Positions 10,915 to 23,553 are shown, counted from the stretch's first letter. The stretch: 64,000 bases of DNA from Pomphorhynchus laevis (GCA_012934845.2 WNNJ02003609.1:62001-126000), one strand, 5' to 3'. Numbers and translations: made by a program. The notes: generated from the sequence alone by a model not told the origin.

Positions 10915-11460
10915 GTATGTTATTTATTAGTCAATTCATAAAAATCTACTTTTATTTTAAATTTTGACTTGATATAAATTATATAAATCTAATATAACAA
11001 TTATCAAATATTTTGTGATTAAATATTTTTATGACTTTTATATAAAATCTTATATGATAATTATTTATTATTTATAATTATTTAAATAATCAATTCATAA
11101 AAATTGATTTTTATTTTTAATTTCAATAATAAATTATATCGTGATTTAAATATAAATTGTAAAAAATCTTATATAATTATTTATTATTTATCTTTATTTA
11201 TATATAGTATAAAATACGTCATTAGCGCGTACCTGGCCCGGCTGCTACGTTGGGTCGAGGAATAGGGGCCGCAACCTGATTACATAGCAGTTCTTCTGAT
11301 GAATCTATTCGGTATTTGGATACATTTTTGGTTATTTATTTGCCAATTCATAAAAATTGATTATTTTTAATTTCAATTTTAAATATAATTATTGATTATT
11401 TATCTTTATTTATATATAGTATAAAATACGTAGAATCAGTTATCTGATCTTATTTGGACT
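10915..11460 (+). mobile_element. PLE 3'-end fragments in tandem, without RT
   Basis: Tail-type sequence (TTATTTATTAGTCAATTCAT) at about 10920 and again at 11085 is followed by an internal copy of the structured RNA domain at 11217-11330 and another tail ending TCAGTTATCTGAT near 11435. This is a stack of 3' pieces, as also seen at 47.3-49.0 kb. Confidence 0.55.
11217..11330 (+). ncRNA. PLE structured RNA domain, diverged copy
   Basis: GGCCC (about 11238) pairs with GGGCC. CTGCTA pairs with TAGCAG in the interleaved position. GAATAG pairs with CTATTC where copy 1 has GAGTTAG and CTAATTC, so both sides have changed while pairing is kept. The outer stem of other copies is lost; a small GTAT-TTGG-ATAC hairpin lies at the 3' end. 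Confidence 0.5.
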
Positions 11461-11802
11461 TTAGTTATTAAACTCGCAATCGCCAGTCTGAATCAGAATT
11501 GGGGAATTGTGATTGGTAAGCCGTCATTTTAAATCCTTGTTTGCCGATTATCTTGTAATATTGTAGCATTACAATATAATAATGTTACATTATATTATAA
11601 GAACCAAAATTCCCTGTTAATGTTTTGTTAAATATCAAGAACGATAAAGCAATTTAATCAATTTCGTAAATTAACACCGTTTTTGGTTTTGATCCGGCCA
11701 TTGATCAAAACCACGACAAAATTATATTCCGATCGAACAATTATGATTTAAGAAATATTTAAATTAAATCACAAGTTGACTTTATAACCGCTTTAATATG
11801 GA

Positions 11803-12171
11803 GTGTTAGTTAAACTCAATTATGCAGTTTATAATTTAGAAATTGGCTCGCTAAAAGCTAAATTATATTTTCGGCTGATGGAACTTGTTTTTCACTTGCC
11901 TTTGTTTGTTGAACAGATTGTTAAACCGCCTGACTCAGAACGCGGTCAGTTGTTTTGGCCCGACAACTGCATTTGTCTGCTTGTTGAACGGTTTGCATAT
12001 AAATTAACAACGTTGCCGCCTCAGTTGAACTATATGTTCAATCGTGCATTACCTGAATCTACAGATCATATGTTCACAGTTATAGCACAAAACAACTTTA
12101 ACAATAACAACATCGTGTTTATTTCGCTCTCTCCAGGCTGCTGCCGCCGGTATAATGTTGTTGATAATTAA
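11803..12171 (+). CDS. Open frame of up to 122 codons, unrecognised
   Basis: The frame is open from a stop just upstream of 11803; the first ATG is about 27 codons in (MELVFHLPLFVEQ). The composition (paired Pro, Cys, Trp, charged residues) is more protein-like than most frames here, but the end is Asn-rich and I recognise no domain. It could be an exon, a decayed element gene or chance. Confidence 0.25.
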   Translation: MLVKLNYAVYNLEIGSLKAKLYFRLMELVFHLPLFVEQIVKPPDSERGQLFWPDNCICLLVERFAYKLTTLPPQLNYMFNRALPESTDHMFTVIAQNNFNNNNIVFISLSPGCCRRYNVVDN

Positions 12172-13480
12172 CATCAATTGCACACACATAATATATACAA
12201 CATAATTCTGTTTCGTGTGCGCGTACCCAAAACACCAATTCTCTCCCAGTATGTTGCCAAAACTATAAAGTGTACATTTTATTTATATCGCATAAAATCA
12301 ACATCAGAAAAGAGTTGATAAAGGAAAACGATAACAAAAAGCAAAGGAGATGATGTGAAGCTACCGAAAATGAAGGGAGACATATGTAGCCGATATTAGC
12401 TTTCTGATGTTATGTAAACAAAGTCATATCTCACTGTGAGAGTGAAAGCAACAAGCAAACATTCCTTTTCTGTCTATTTAGCAAAACAACGCTGCTTTTA
12501 GCGAAAAGTTTACTGTTATTGTGTTGACAACACACGGATCTTTACAATTTTCACCAGTAGTTGACGGTAATTAACTGTTATGCAACATCGATCAGAAAAG
12601 GAAAAACAAAGAAAATATAGTGTAAACAAAAAAGCGCGATTTTTCAAAGCTTTCGATAAACAAAATTTTTGCTTGCTCTTTAAACATCGTGCAGTTGTAT
12701 GAAAATCGCTGCATCGCTGTCGAACTAACCCGTTTTAGTAAACGGTTGTAGCGTAAACAGCAATGAGTGATTTTGAACGAGTTTTGCTAAAAATATATTG
12801 AACTTGTAAAATATTTTATTTGCTATTTCGATTGTGTTCATGTAACAATAAAATCATTTATGTATTTGCCAATTTGTTTATTAAAGTGTTCACAACGACA
12901 AAATTTGGTCAAGTTCTATACTCCGATAGAGCCGACTACCAAAAAATACTTTTGCTATCACCAATACGCTAACAGAAGCTAGCAAGAGATATAAGTTATT
13001 ACTAATTTGAAAAATTATTTTGATGTATACACACTTTTAATCTTAGAAATCAGTTTAGACGAATTAATTTTTTTTCACGAAATAATCAAAAGCTATGACA
13101 AAGTATATTTTGATTATGTTACAAGCAGAAGCTAGCGAAATATTAAATAATAATAAATTTATTCGAATTTAATCAAAAAATAAACATTTTGTTGATGATA
13201 TCATATTATTAAAGATAAATAACTTTATTAATAAAAAGTGATTAAACCGAACTTATTACCAATTAAATAATATAATTTAAAAAATTTAAAATATAATTTT
13301 GAAAACGAAAATGTCTTTATCTAAAAAGACATTTTGTTAATATACACATTAATTAGAAATATTACCTTTAAATGCATTTAAACAACCTAGTTCTATGTAA
13401 TTGTTTATTACTAAATTATTAAAATAATATTAATTGATAATATAATTTTAAATTTATAAATTATTAATTTATGTTAATAC
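12172..13480. other. Intergenic, nothing recognised
   Basis: Moderately AT-rich with no element ends or domains that I can identify. Confidence 0.4.
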
Positions 13481-13599
13481 TTAAAAGATTCCAGTTCATT
13501 CACATCTGTCCGTTCCATTTGCAGACCGGGTCACTAATTAAACGTTGTTTCAGTTGACTGATCTATTGTGATGGCTGAATTAGTATTTGTGTGGAGATC

Positions 13600-13818
13600 C
13601 CTAGTATTTCAAAGTAAACCGTGCAGTATATGCTCACCTTACGATCGAGTGACCAATTACGAGGACACAGGCTTACATTAAAACGACACCGAATGTCAAC
13701 GAAGAAATGGACATCTATAGTACACCGTGCTAGCAAGTTGTGGAATAGTCTTCAAGACTCAACGATTTCAAGTGCAACAATCGACGAATTTAAACAGAAG
13801 ATTAAATTTTTGACTTAA
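13600..13818 (+). pseudogene. LINE ORF2 C-terminal fragment (RTE/CR1-like)
   Basis: The translated stretch contains LRGHRLTLKRHR, then RASKLWNSLQ and a final FKQKIKFL. This is the usual C-terminal signature of RTE/CR1-type non-LTR reverse transcriptases (RGHxxKL, then WNxLP, then FKxxL). No RT core lies upstream, so only the 3' end of the element is present. Confidence 0.6.
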
Positions 13819-13949
13819 TTTCACTATTTAATCTTTTGTGATACGGTTTCATGAGCCTACGTGCTCTTCAGCTGTTGTACAAAATAATAATATTTTCAAT
13901 ATTTATTAACTGATAAGTAATAATCTATTAATCTAAAGTAATAAGTAAA

Positions 13950-14290
13950 AACTAGGCCATGGCCGGTCCTAAGCCCATGCTGAGAAAGGGGAGAAGGGTT
14001 GGCGATAGCCTTCGTGACAAGCCAGCCGTAAAACAAAACCGTCGCATCAACATTATGAAATGCTGTCTCAATGAACTTCGCAAAAGGCGACTACAATGGT
14101 AGAGACACGTTCCCCCGCAAGCGAACACCAACCATTAATTAAGCCAATCTCCGTGACAGTGGAAGGTAAACGTCAGATTAGAAGACCAAAGATGCGATGG
14201 ACGGACGTTATACTTCATAACCTGATAAGTTTCAGTTTCGTAGCCAAATACGCCCTCGATAGAACTAAATAGAGGCGGTTTTCAAAAGCA
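13950..14290 (+). pseudogene. Second LINE 3' fragment (RT C-terminus)
   Basis: The frame around 14160-14265 reads RQIRRPKMRWTDVI and then ALDRTK followed by a stop and R. This matches the common LINE ORF2 tail pattern RGRPxxRWxDxI...AxDRxxWR, with stop codon TAG where W is expected. Upstream sequence (TTCGTGACAAGCCAGCCGTA) is more GC-rich than its surroundings, as expected of element DNA. It is decayed. Confidence 0.55.
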
Positions 14291-14359
14291 ACGGACTTTT
14301 TCCTACACGGAAAATACGCTAAAGAAAAATAAATAAGTATTATACAACTTTATATTATA

Positions 14360-14395
14360 TCTTTGTTGAGTTTCGCCGACGAAACTCAACAAAGA
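14360..14395. repeat. Hairpin, 16-bp arms with 4-nt loop
   Basis: TCTTTGTTGAGTTTCG is followed by CCGA and the exact reverse complement of the arm. Confidence 0.8.
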
Positions 14396-14479
14396 CTTCA
14401 GCAGTTAATAGCTACTAGTTTAAAGTAAACTGAATTAATTTATTTTAAATGAATTTTTAAATCGTTTTTCAAATTTTTG

Positions 14480-15070
14480 TAACATTTGATTGCTATAGAT
14501 TGACCTGATGATGGCGATAAGCCGAAATACGGTTAATAAGTAAGAAGAACATTATTGTTTTTGCTTTTCAAATTGCTATTCTAAAGTTTTAAAAATTAAA
14601 AAGTTATAAAGAATAACTTTGAAAATTAACTTTAAAGTTAAAGAATGACTTTTTATTTAATTTTTTATAGATTAATCTCAAATCTAATCCAATATTCCTG
14701 GTTATGCATATCATCTTTCGAACCTAGTAAAAGACATCATGTAATATAACCATCATCCTTTAATTTTTTGTAGCATTCGATTGTGATAAGCCGAAATCTT
14801 GTAAATAAGTAAGAATATTAAAATGTTTTCAAAGTTGAATATATTTAATGAAATAATAAAGATGATTAATACTTTAGAACTCTTTTCTTATCGGGTAATA
14901 TTCATGATCCTAACAGGTTCAGAACGAAGCATCCATCACATAATGCTAATCCAATATTTCTGGTTATGTATATTATCTTTGGAACCTATCATGTAATATA
15001 GCCATCATCATGTAATTTGTTGTAGCCTTCGATTGTGATAAGCCGAAATCTTGTAAATAAGTAAGAAGGA
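14480..15070 (+). repeat. Three related repeats with PLE-type hammerhead relics
   Basis: Copies near 14482-14550, 14698-14818 and 14957-15068 share GATAAGCCGAAAT and end in AATAAGTAAGAA. The first retains CTGATGA (14505-14511), a GGC/GCC stem II and GAAA (14524-14527), as in hammerheads embedded in arthropod PLE termini. The other two have lost the CTGATGA box. Stem I does not pair convincingly, so these are relics. Confidence 0.45.
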
Positions 15071-16178
15071 CATTTTCTTAATTTGTTTTTATGACATATT
15101 TTCATTACGAACCTGATCCAATTACTGTCATGTCAAACATTAAACAAATAATCTAACCAAATAATATTTTAGGGTAAAATTTATTTTCATAACATTCGTT
15201 GTGATAAAAAGGTGTATTTTATTTGATATTGTAGAATCAAATTAATTTTTGAATTCGGCTGATTTGGTTAAAATGCTTAGTTCATCAAATCAAATTTTTT
15301 TGAACGCTAAGTTAACCAAACGTAAAAGTTCGATACTATCTAAAATCACGAAGTAAGCTTAACCAAAAACAATAATTGCCAGAAGTTAATTTATTTTATT
15401 TTTAATATGACAATTCACAGAATATGCATTTGAAATTTTTTAGTATTTGTGAGAACATAAAAACATTTTTAAACATTTTAAAAACATTTTATGCATTTAT
15501 AAAACCTTTCTAACGAGAAATGTAAATATTCAAACTATTGAATGTACTGTTTTTCTTGCCAAGGACTTAATGATAAAAATAAAATGTAAAATATAATGAA
15601 ATAAAGTATCAAATAAAAATTAGATAAATGTAATAAAAATTTTATTTATCAAAATAATTAAAAATTACTTCTAATTATAAATGTAGAGATTTAAACCATT
15701 GAATCCATATAAACCATTTTTTTCTTATATTCAAAGAAAGAAAACTGCATTTTTTTAATTATCTTGTTGTTTCCGAAAGACTGTTTTCCTGGCCAATGGC
15801 TTCATGATAAAAATATTATGTAAAATAAAATGAATAAAAAGAAGAATGCAAAAACATTTTTTGGGTTTGAGTAGCCAACAAATATAGACATCAATTAATT
15901 GAACTATTACGAGCGCATGTCAAAAATGCACTTTGTAGAATTCGGTACCATTCATTACACTTTGTAGACTTCAAAAATGACATTAAGCAGTAGACTTAGT
16001 TTGCAAGACTGATATCGGGGATAGGACTTGTCGCAGTGTAACAGTCCAAGTTAAAAGAATTTAGGATCAAATAAAACTCCAAATGATTAGTCTAATGTCA
16101 AAGATTTCGCAGCTTATAACAAAACTTTAAGTTGCTATATCTGTGCAGCCATTTATACTGCACTCTACTTTAATCATA
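15071..16178. other. Intergenic with a local duplication
   Basis: A block at about 15548-15606 (GCCAAGGACTTAATGATAAA) recurs at about 15780-15835 with changes. No gene is recognised. Confidence 0.35.
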
Positions 16179-16718
16179 TCTATAAGCCAACAGCATTACG
16201 CTACATTTTACTATTGGTGAACCTCATCAGCTACTAATCCAATACTTACCTTTTACGCTTCGGTCATTTTAATGTTGGCTGACGATCACTCGACTCATCT
16301 GATTTATTGGCAATTAGATTTAATGAAAGACTTTTTATTATATTTTTGCACATTTAATTGAAATCATTTACGATTACCCAAAGAGACTTTATACACTGAC
16401 TACACTGACTTTATAAAGTCAGTGGAGGTATTAGTCAAATATATGTTTTTATATTTCGATGGCTGCTGATGCAAAACGTACCCAATAAACTACAACAGAA
16501 AAATGTATATATATTATCCTATCTATAAGCCAAGAGCAGTATGCTGCAGTTCAGTATTGGTGAACCTCATCAGCTACTAATCCAATACTTACCTTTTACG
16601 CTTCAGTCATTTTAATGTTGGCTGACGATCACTCGACTCATCTGCTTTATTGGCAATTAGATTTAATGAAAGACTTTTTATTATATTTTTGCACATTTAA
16701 TTGAAATCATTTCTGATT
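16179..16718. repeat. Two copies of a 197-bp interspersed repeat, period 343
   Basis: Copies at 16179-16375 and 16522-16718 share nearly all bases, for example AGCTACTAATCCAATACTTA and GGCTGACGATCACTCGACTC. A much diverged third copy lies at about 44800-45000. The unit is non-coding and has no clear tRNA-type promoter boxes. It could be a SINE or MITE. Confidence 0.55.
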
Positions 16719-16976
16719 TAAAATTAAATCAGCGTTGGTAGGATAAGGTGCAATCTTTAATTTGAAAACCTACCTATTTTTCCTAATGTTCTAACCAAAT
16801 ATTCATTAAGTCCCTATGGACAAATAGCAATGTGTTCTTGAAAAGTAATAGACAACGAAAGACTGCGTCAACATTCCTTTGAATAACACTACACATTGCC
16901 CACATTTTGACGCTGGCTACTCAACTTGGTTGGCCAAGACGTGTCTCAGCGAGGCACCTACTAATAGCCATAAATG

Positions 16977-17703
16977 ATCGCCCTGGGACACTCCCATCGT
17001 TAGACGAGCTCATGAATCTTTAATTGAAGGCTCGGAAGGCGAGGAATCTCGCGTGCGAATTATGGCGATCTTCACAAGTGAGTCTGGTGCTTGGCTAAAC
17101 ACAGTTCCGAATGGTGCCCTGGGAACTTTGCTCGATGACGAGTTTGTGAGATTGAGCATTTTCCTACGACTAGGCCTTCCTACATGTACTCCACACATAT
17201 GTCATTGTGGAGCGTTTGCTGACGAGTCAGGACGACACGGATTAGCATGCAGAATTTCGAGAGGCAGATTCCCCAGACACGCGGAAATAAATTCAGTGAT
17301 AAGCAGAGTTCTCAACACCGTCAATACCCCGAACATTTTAGAGCCATCCAATGTATGCAGATCGGACGGTCGACGTCCTGATGGAGTCACCATTTTCCCT
17401 TGGCGTGAAGGGAAATGTTTGAGGTGGGACGCCACCTGCGTGGAAACCCTCGCAGCCAGCAATGTTAGGAACGCAGCCAGAGGAGCGGGCGAAGCAGCTT
17501 CATATGCCGAAGAGCGCAAACGGCTAAAATATGCCGATTTGACCATGTCCCACGTATTTTGCCCTTTTGGAGTAGATACTTATGGATCACCGGGCTCTTC
17601 CGCTTTGACTCTTGTTAAGGAGATAGGAAACAGATTGAAGCACGTTACCGGGAATTCACGTGCTACTTCATACCTCCTCCAAAACGTTAGCATCGCCATC
17701 TAA
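16977..17703 (+). pseudogene. Retroelement C-terminal domain, PD-(D/E)XK nuclease-like
   Basis: The open frame reads SPWDTPIVRRAHESLIEG, then LRLGLPTCTPHICHCGAF, GRRPDGVTIFPW and CLRWDATCVETLA. RPD followed by WDxT is the pattern of a PD-(D/E)XK nuclease core, and the Cys/His cluster before it is typical of a family of animal retroelement polyproteins whose C-terminus ends in LLQRxSxAxQRGNA. There is no ATG at the open-frame start; this is the 3' portion of a longer protein. Homology to the nucleotide sequence continues to about 17826. A shorter copy lies at 56642-56867. Confidence 0.6.
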
Positions 17704-17835
17704 CGTGGAAATGCTGTCAGCATTCTTGCCACGGCTCCAAAGGGCAAGAACATGGTAGGCTGGTGGTAGCAGCCAGCTCTCCTAAAAGAATGACATTTCT
17801 CTACGAAGAAGACAAACGTTCTCTTGTAAAAAAAT

Positions 17836-19261
17836 AGACAAATCGCAAACCAGGAATTTCTATGAAACTCAGTAGCAATAAAAAGGAAACGGATAGTGTT
17901 AAAAGTGCATTTCTGTCATTGATCAATTTTTGAGGACAATAATTGAATTATCAGTCAGTAATTACAAATATCACAGTATTTACCGACGTACACATGGTGG
18001 ATAACGTAATATTATAATGTGCTAGGTATTTACTAAAACCAGAAATTGAGTAAATCGTGTAAAGACAGTTTATCGCAATAGGCATTAATTTTGCAAACTA
18101 AGTATCTTTGACTTGCTAGCAACGATGATCAACCTAAGCATTCGTGCTTACTAGCAATTCGTCTTTTATAACAAAAGAAACTAACAATTTATCAATCAAT
18201 CATCAAGAATATGCTCTTCGCTGATAGTTATTTATCCTCGCAAATGCCATTTCTATTCGATAACAATTTATAATTAACTGATATATTCATTTTTTATGAT
18301 TTTGGTTAAGTAAACAAACATTCCACGACAAATTGCCACTCGAAAACACTTGACACGTTAATGTTTTTGATCTACAGAATAGCTCATCTTCATTCACACT
18401 TAGATGTTCCATTTGGATAAATAGCAACTTGCAATCTTGATTGGAAATTTGTAAGTTAAAATAAAATGTTTTCGAATATCGATTTCTTAGGATAGTAGTA
18501 TTTAAATATTTTAAAAATATCGTGCAATCCACATTTTATAGACACCTTTGTTGATGTCTAACACTAAAAATGTAAAGTAAGTAGCGAAATATTCCATAAA
18601 TCCTACTGGTTTTATGAAATATTTTGTTTAATCTTTATATATTTGTGTATATTTAAGCAATATTTATATTTATTTATTATAGATAAGGTGAAGTTACCAT
18701 CCATTGCACTATATTATAATAATTAATTGTGAAGAGTTTTATTGAACCCCGAAATGCCTTTCGGCTGGAGACAATTTTAAACGGTAAAAATAGAAAAACG
18801 ATTTTTATATACCAGTTTGAAATGCATCTTCAGTGTAATTATTTATGATTCAAAGCACTCAATAAGTGTCTCGAGGTTTAGCATAGAGATTCTTTAATAT
18901 CTTGATATTCTGCTCGGAATCTCCCGCACCTGTTCTAAAGAGAAATCACCCAAGGTGATTAAATCATAGTATATATTAAAATATTATAAATATTATCAAC
19001 ATATATAATATTGTATTATTAATTTAATAATCTCATAAAATCATAAATATTATTAAAATATATAATATTAATTTAATATGTATATATATTATATTTATTA
19101 GATATATATTGTATTGTAATTTATTCATGTTGTAATCTATATAATTAATGTTTGCATATACAATACAAGCGATAATAATTAAAAATGATTAACCAAACGA
19201 TAATCATCATTTGGAATAAGAGGTTTTTTATTAAAAAATGAGGAGGGAAAAAATCGAGTTT
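17836..19261. other. Intergenic, nothing recognised
   Basis: No domain or element terminus identified; 18950-19150 is almost pure AT. Confidence 0.4.
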
Positions 19262-19498
19262 GAAAAAATGACCTATAATTCTTATTCTGATACAACGTCT
19301 GTTATTTGTTAGTCAATTCATAAAAATGACGTTTATTTTAAATTTCAATTTTTTATTTTTACTTGATTCAAATTATAGAAAATCCAAAAACAATTATAAA
19401 TTTTATTATTTAATTATTAAATTTTGATTTAGCATTATTATGTTTTGTTTATTTTATAATTATATTAAATACGTAGACTCAGTTAGCTGATTTGATTT
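19262..19498 (+). mobile_element. Solo PLE 3' end
   Basis: It starts at GACCTATAATTCTTATTC, the 3' strand of the PLE structured domain, and ends GACTCAGTTAGCTGATTTGA. It is a close match to 5190-5412 and 28137-28364 and contains no RT. Confidence 0.7.
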
Positions 19499-19519
19499 TT
19501 ACTTTTAAAGTTAAAAAAT

Positions 19520-19690
19520 GTACAATCGAAATAAACATCACAAGATAATAATAAACATCACAAGATAAAATTTTGATTATTAAATTGTACAATATTATAT
19601 TTATGTAATATATAACTGTATTGCAATACAATATATAATATGTTCGTGTAATAAATTGTGATATTTTTTCATCACAATTGTGATATTTTT
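19520..19690. repeat. Repeat adjacent to solo PLE end
   Basis: Homologous to about 28985-29155 (shared ATAAATTGTGATATTTT and a preceding AATATATAACTG block). Both copies lie downstream of a solo PLE tail. Confidence 0.5.
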
Positions 19691-19699
19691 TCATTTTTT

Positions 19700-22600
19700 G
19701 CTAACGTGGTAGCATGACCATAGCCTCTTTAAAATAACCATGTGCTTTCCGGACAATCCTAATTTTATTCGGCAGGAATTTCACTTGCTGTCGTTGCTTG
19801 CTTTCTCACAGGATCCTTTGGAGTATACATTTCTATGATTTTATATCTGGATGTGTTGGACTGTGCTAAGGGAGCTAATAAGCTTCAGTTTCATAATTGT
19901 AGATGTTGCAAAAACTGGAGTTCGATTACAAGTACAGCAGACTTCCTTATCACTCCTAGACGAGCTGATGGTAGCCGGCAGAACTCATTAGTAGGGTGAA
20001 CTACCATCAATCGTTTCGGCTGCCTTGTGATATATTAAATTGGCATTTCCGAGAATTTGCCAACGTGGTAGCATGGGCATAGCCTCTTTAAACTAACCAT
20101 GTGCTTTCCGAACCATAATTGTAGATGTTGCATAATTGTTTAATTCTTCAGTTTTTATAATTGTAGATGTTGCCAAAAACCGGAGTTCGATTACAAGTAC
20201 AGCAGACTTCCTTATCACTCCTAGACGAGCTGATGGTAGCCGGCAGAACTCATTAGTAGGGTGAACTACCATCAATCGTTTCGACTGCCTTGTGATTTAT
20301 AAAATAGGCTTTTCCGAGAATTTGCTAACGTGGTAGCATGGGCATAGCCTCTTTAAACTAACCATGTGCTTTCAAGACCATCCTAATTTTATTCGGCAGG
20401 AATTTCACTTGCTGTCGTTGCTTGCTTTCTCACAGGATGTTTTGGAAGATACATTTTTATAATATTATATCGCGATGTGTTAAACTGTGCTCCGGGAGCT
20501 AATAAGCTTTAGTTTCATAATTGTAGATGTTGCCAATAACCAGAGTTCGATTACAAGTAAAGCAGACTTTTTTTACCACTCCTAGACGAGCTGATGGTAG
20601 CCGGCAGCCCTTATTAGTAGGGTGAACTACCATCAGTTTTTTCGGCTGCCTTGTGATATATTAAATTGGCATTTCCGAGAATTTGCTAACGTGGTAGCAT
20701 GGGCATAGCCTCTTTAAAATAACCATTGCTTTCCGGACCATCCTAATTTTATTCGGCAGGAATTTCACTTGCTGTCGTTGCTTGCTTTCTCACAGGATCC
20801 TTTGGAGTATACATTTCTATGATTTTATATCTGGATGTGTTAGACTGTGCAAAGGGAGCTAATAAGTTTCAGTTTCATAATTGTAGATGTTGCCAAAAAC
20901 CGAAGTTCGATTACAAGTACAGCAGACTTCCTTATCACTCCTAGACGAGCTGATGGTAGCCGGCAGAACTCATTAGTAGGGTGAACTACCATCAGTCGTT
21001 TTGGCTGCCTTGTGATTTATAAAATAGGCTTTTCCGAGAATTTGTTAACGTGGTAGCATGGGCATAGCCTCGTTAAACTAATTATGTGCTTTCCGGACCA
21101 TCCTAATTTTATTCGGCAGGAATTTCACTTGCTGTCGTTGCTTGCTTTCTCAAGGATCCTTTGGAGGATACATTTTTATAATTTTATATTTGGATGTGTT
21201 AAACTGTGCTCCGGGAGCTAATAAGCTTCAGTTTTATAATTGTAGATGTTGCCAAAAACCGGAGTTCGATTACAAGTAGAGCAGACTTCCTTATCACTCC
21301 TAGACGAGCTGATTGTAGCCGGCATAACTCATCAGTAGGGTGAACTACCATCAGTCGTTTCGGCTGCCTTGTGATATATTAAATAAGCATTTCCGAGAAT
21401 TTGCTAACGTGGTAGCATGGGCATAGCCTCTTGAAACTAACCATGTGCTTTATGGACCATCCTAATTTTATTCGGAAGGAATTTCACTTGCTGCCGTTGC
21501 TTGCTTTCTCACAGGATCCTTTGGAGGATACATTTTTATAATTTTATATCTGGATGTGTTAAACTGTGCTCCGGGAGCTAATAAGCTTCAGTTTCATAAT
21601 TGTAGATGTTGCCAAAAACCGGAGTTCGATTACAAGTAGAGCAGACTTTCCTTATCACTCCTAGACGAGCTGATGGTAGCCGGCAGCACTCATCAGTAGG
21701 GTGAACTACCATCAGTCGTTTCGGCTGCCTTGTGATATATTAAATAGGCATTTCGAAGAATTTGCTGTCGTGTTAGCATGGGCATAGCCTCGTTAAACTA
21801 ATTATGTGCTTTCCGGACCATCCTAATTTTATTCGGAAGGAATTTCACTTGCTGTCGTGGCTTGCTTTCTCACAGGATCCTTTGGAGGATACATTTTTAT
21901 AATTTTATATCTGAATGTTTTAAACTGTGCTCCGGGAGCTAATAAGCTTTAGCTTCATAATTGTAGATGTTGCCAAAAAACAGAGTTCGATTACCAGTAG
22001 AGCAGACTTTTTTTATCAATCCTAGACGAGCTGATGGTAGCCGGCAGCCCTTATTAGAAGGGTGAACTATCGTCAGTTGTTTCGGCTGCCTTGTGATATA
22101 TTAAATTGGCATTTCCGAGAATTTGCTAACGTGGTAGCATGAGCATAGCCCCTTTAAAATTACCATTGCTTTCCGGACCATCCTAATTTTATTCGGCAGG
22201 AATTTCACTTGCTGTCGTTGCTTGCTTTCTCACAGGATCCTTTGGAGTATACATTTCTATGATTTTATATCTGGATGTGTTAGACTGTGCAAAGAGAGCT
22301 AATAAGCTTCAGTTTCATAATTGTAGATGTTGCCAAAAACCGAAGTTCGATTACAAGTACAGCAGACTTCCTTATCACTCCTAGACGAGCTGATGGTAGC
22401 CGGCAGAACTCATTAGTAGGGTGAACTACCATCAGTCGTTTTGGCTGCCTTGTGATTTATAAAATAGGCTTTTCCGAGAATTTGCTAACGTGGTAGCATG
22501 GGCATAGCCTCGTTAAACTAATTATGTGCTTTCCGGACCATCCTAATTTTATTCGGCAGGAATTTCACTTGCTGTCGTTGCTTGCTTTCTCACAGGATCC

Positions 22601-23553
22601 TTTGGAGGATACATTTTTATAATTTTATATCTGGATGTGTTAAACTGTGCTCCGGGAGCTAATAAGCTTCAGTTTCATAATTGTAGATGTTGCCAAAAAC
22701 CGGAGTTCGATTACAAGTAGAGCAGACTTCCTTATCACTCCTAGACGAGCTGATGGTAGCCGGCAGCACTCATCAGTAGGGTGAACTACCATCAGTCGTT
22801 TCGGCTGCCTTGTGATATATTAAATAGGCATTTCCGAGAATTTGCTAACGTGGTAGCATGGGCATAGCCTCTTTAAACTAACCATGTGCTTTCCGGACCA
22901 TCCTAATTTTATTCGGCAGGAATTTCACTTGCTGTCGTTGCTTGCTTTCTCACAGGATCCTTTGGAGGATACATTTTTATAATTTTATATCTGGATGTGT
23001 TAAACTGTGCTCCGGGAGCTAATAAGCTTCAGTTTTATAATTGTAGATGTTGCCAAAAACCGGAGTTCGATTACAAGTAGAGCAGACTTCCTTATCACTC
23101 CTAGACGAGCTGATGGTAGCCGGCAGCACTCATCAGTAGAGTGAACTACCATCAGTCGTTTCGGCTGCCTTGTGATATATTAAATAGGCATTTCCGAGAA
23201 TTTGCTAACGTGGTAGCATAATCATAGCCTCTTTAAACAAACCATGTGCTTTCGGACCATCCTAATTTTATTCGGAGGGAATTTCACTTGCTGTCGTTGC
23301 TTGCTTTCTCACAGGATCCTTTGAAGGGTACATTTTTATAATTTTATATCTGGATGTGTTAGACTTGTGCTAAGGGAGCTAATAAGCTTCAGTTTCATAA
23401 TTGTAGATGTTGCCAAAAACCGGAGTTCGATTACAAGTACAGCAGACTTCCTTATCACTCCTAGACGAGCTGATGGTAGCCGGCAGAACTCATTAGTACG
23501 GTGAACTACCATCAATCGTTTCGGCTGCCTTGTGATATATTAAATAGGCATTT
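19700..23553. repeat. Satellite array, 360-bp monomer, about 10.7 copies
   Basis: The landmark GCTAACGTGGT (or a variant) recurs at 19700, 20059, 20324, 20685, 21044, 21403, 21764, 22125, 22484, 22844 and 23204. Spacing is 359-361 except one 265-bp unit (20059-20323) with an internal deletion. Each monomer carries an inverted pair CTGATGGTAG / CTACCATCAG and GGCAGC / GCTGCC arms. The array ends abruptly within a monomer at about 23553, where the 293-bp satellite starts. No coding potential. Confidence 0.9.

Noticed and set aside
19700-23553. Hammerhead in the 360-bp satellite (CTGATGA and GAAAC on the minus strand with GGCAGC/GCTGCC arms)
   Set aside because: A type II layout can be drawn and stem II pairs, but stems I and III do not form next to the core, and several monomers have lost the CTGATGA box.
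19700-23553. tRNA-like promoter boxes (GGAGTTCGATTAC) in the 360-bp satellite
   Set aside because: A B-box-like string is present but no A box at proper spacing and no cloverleaf.
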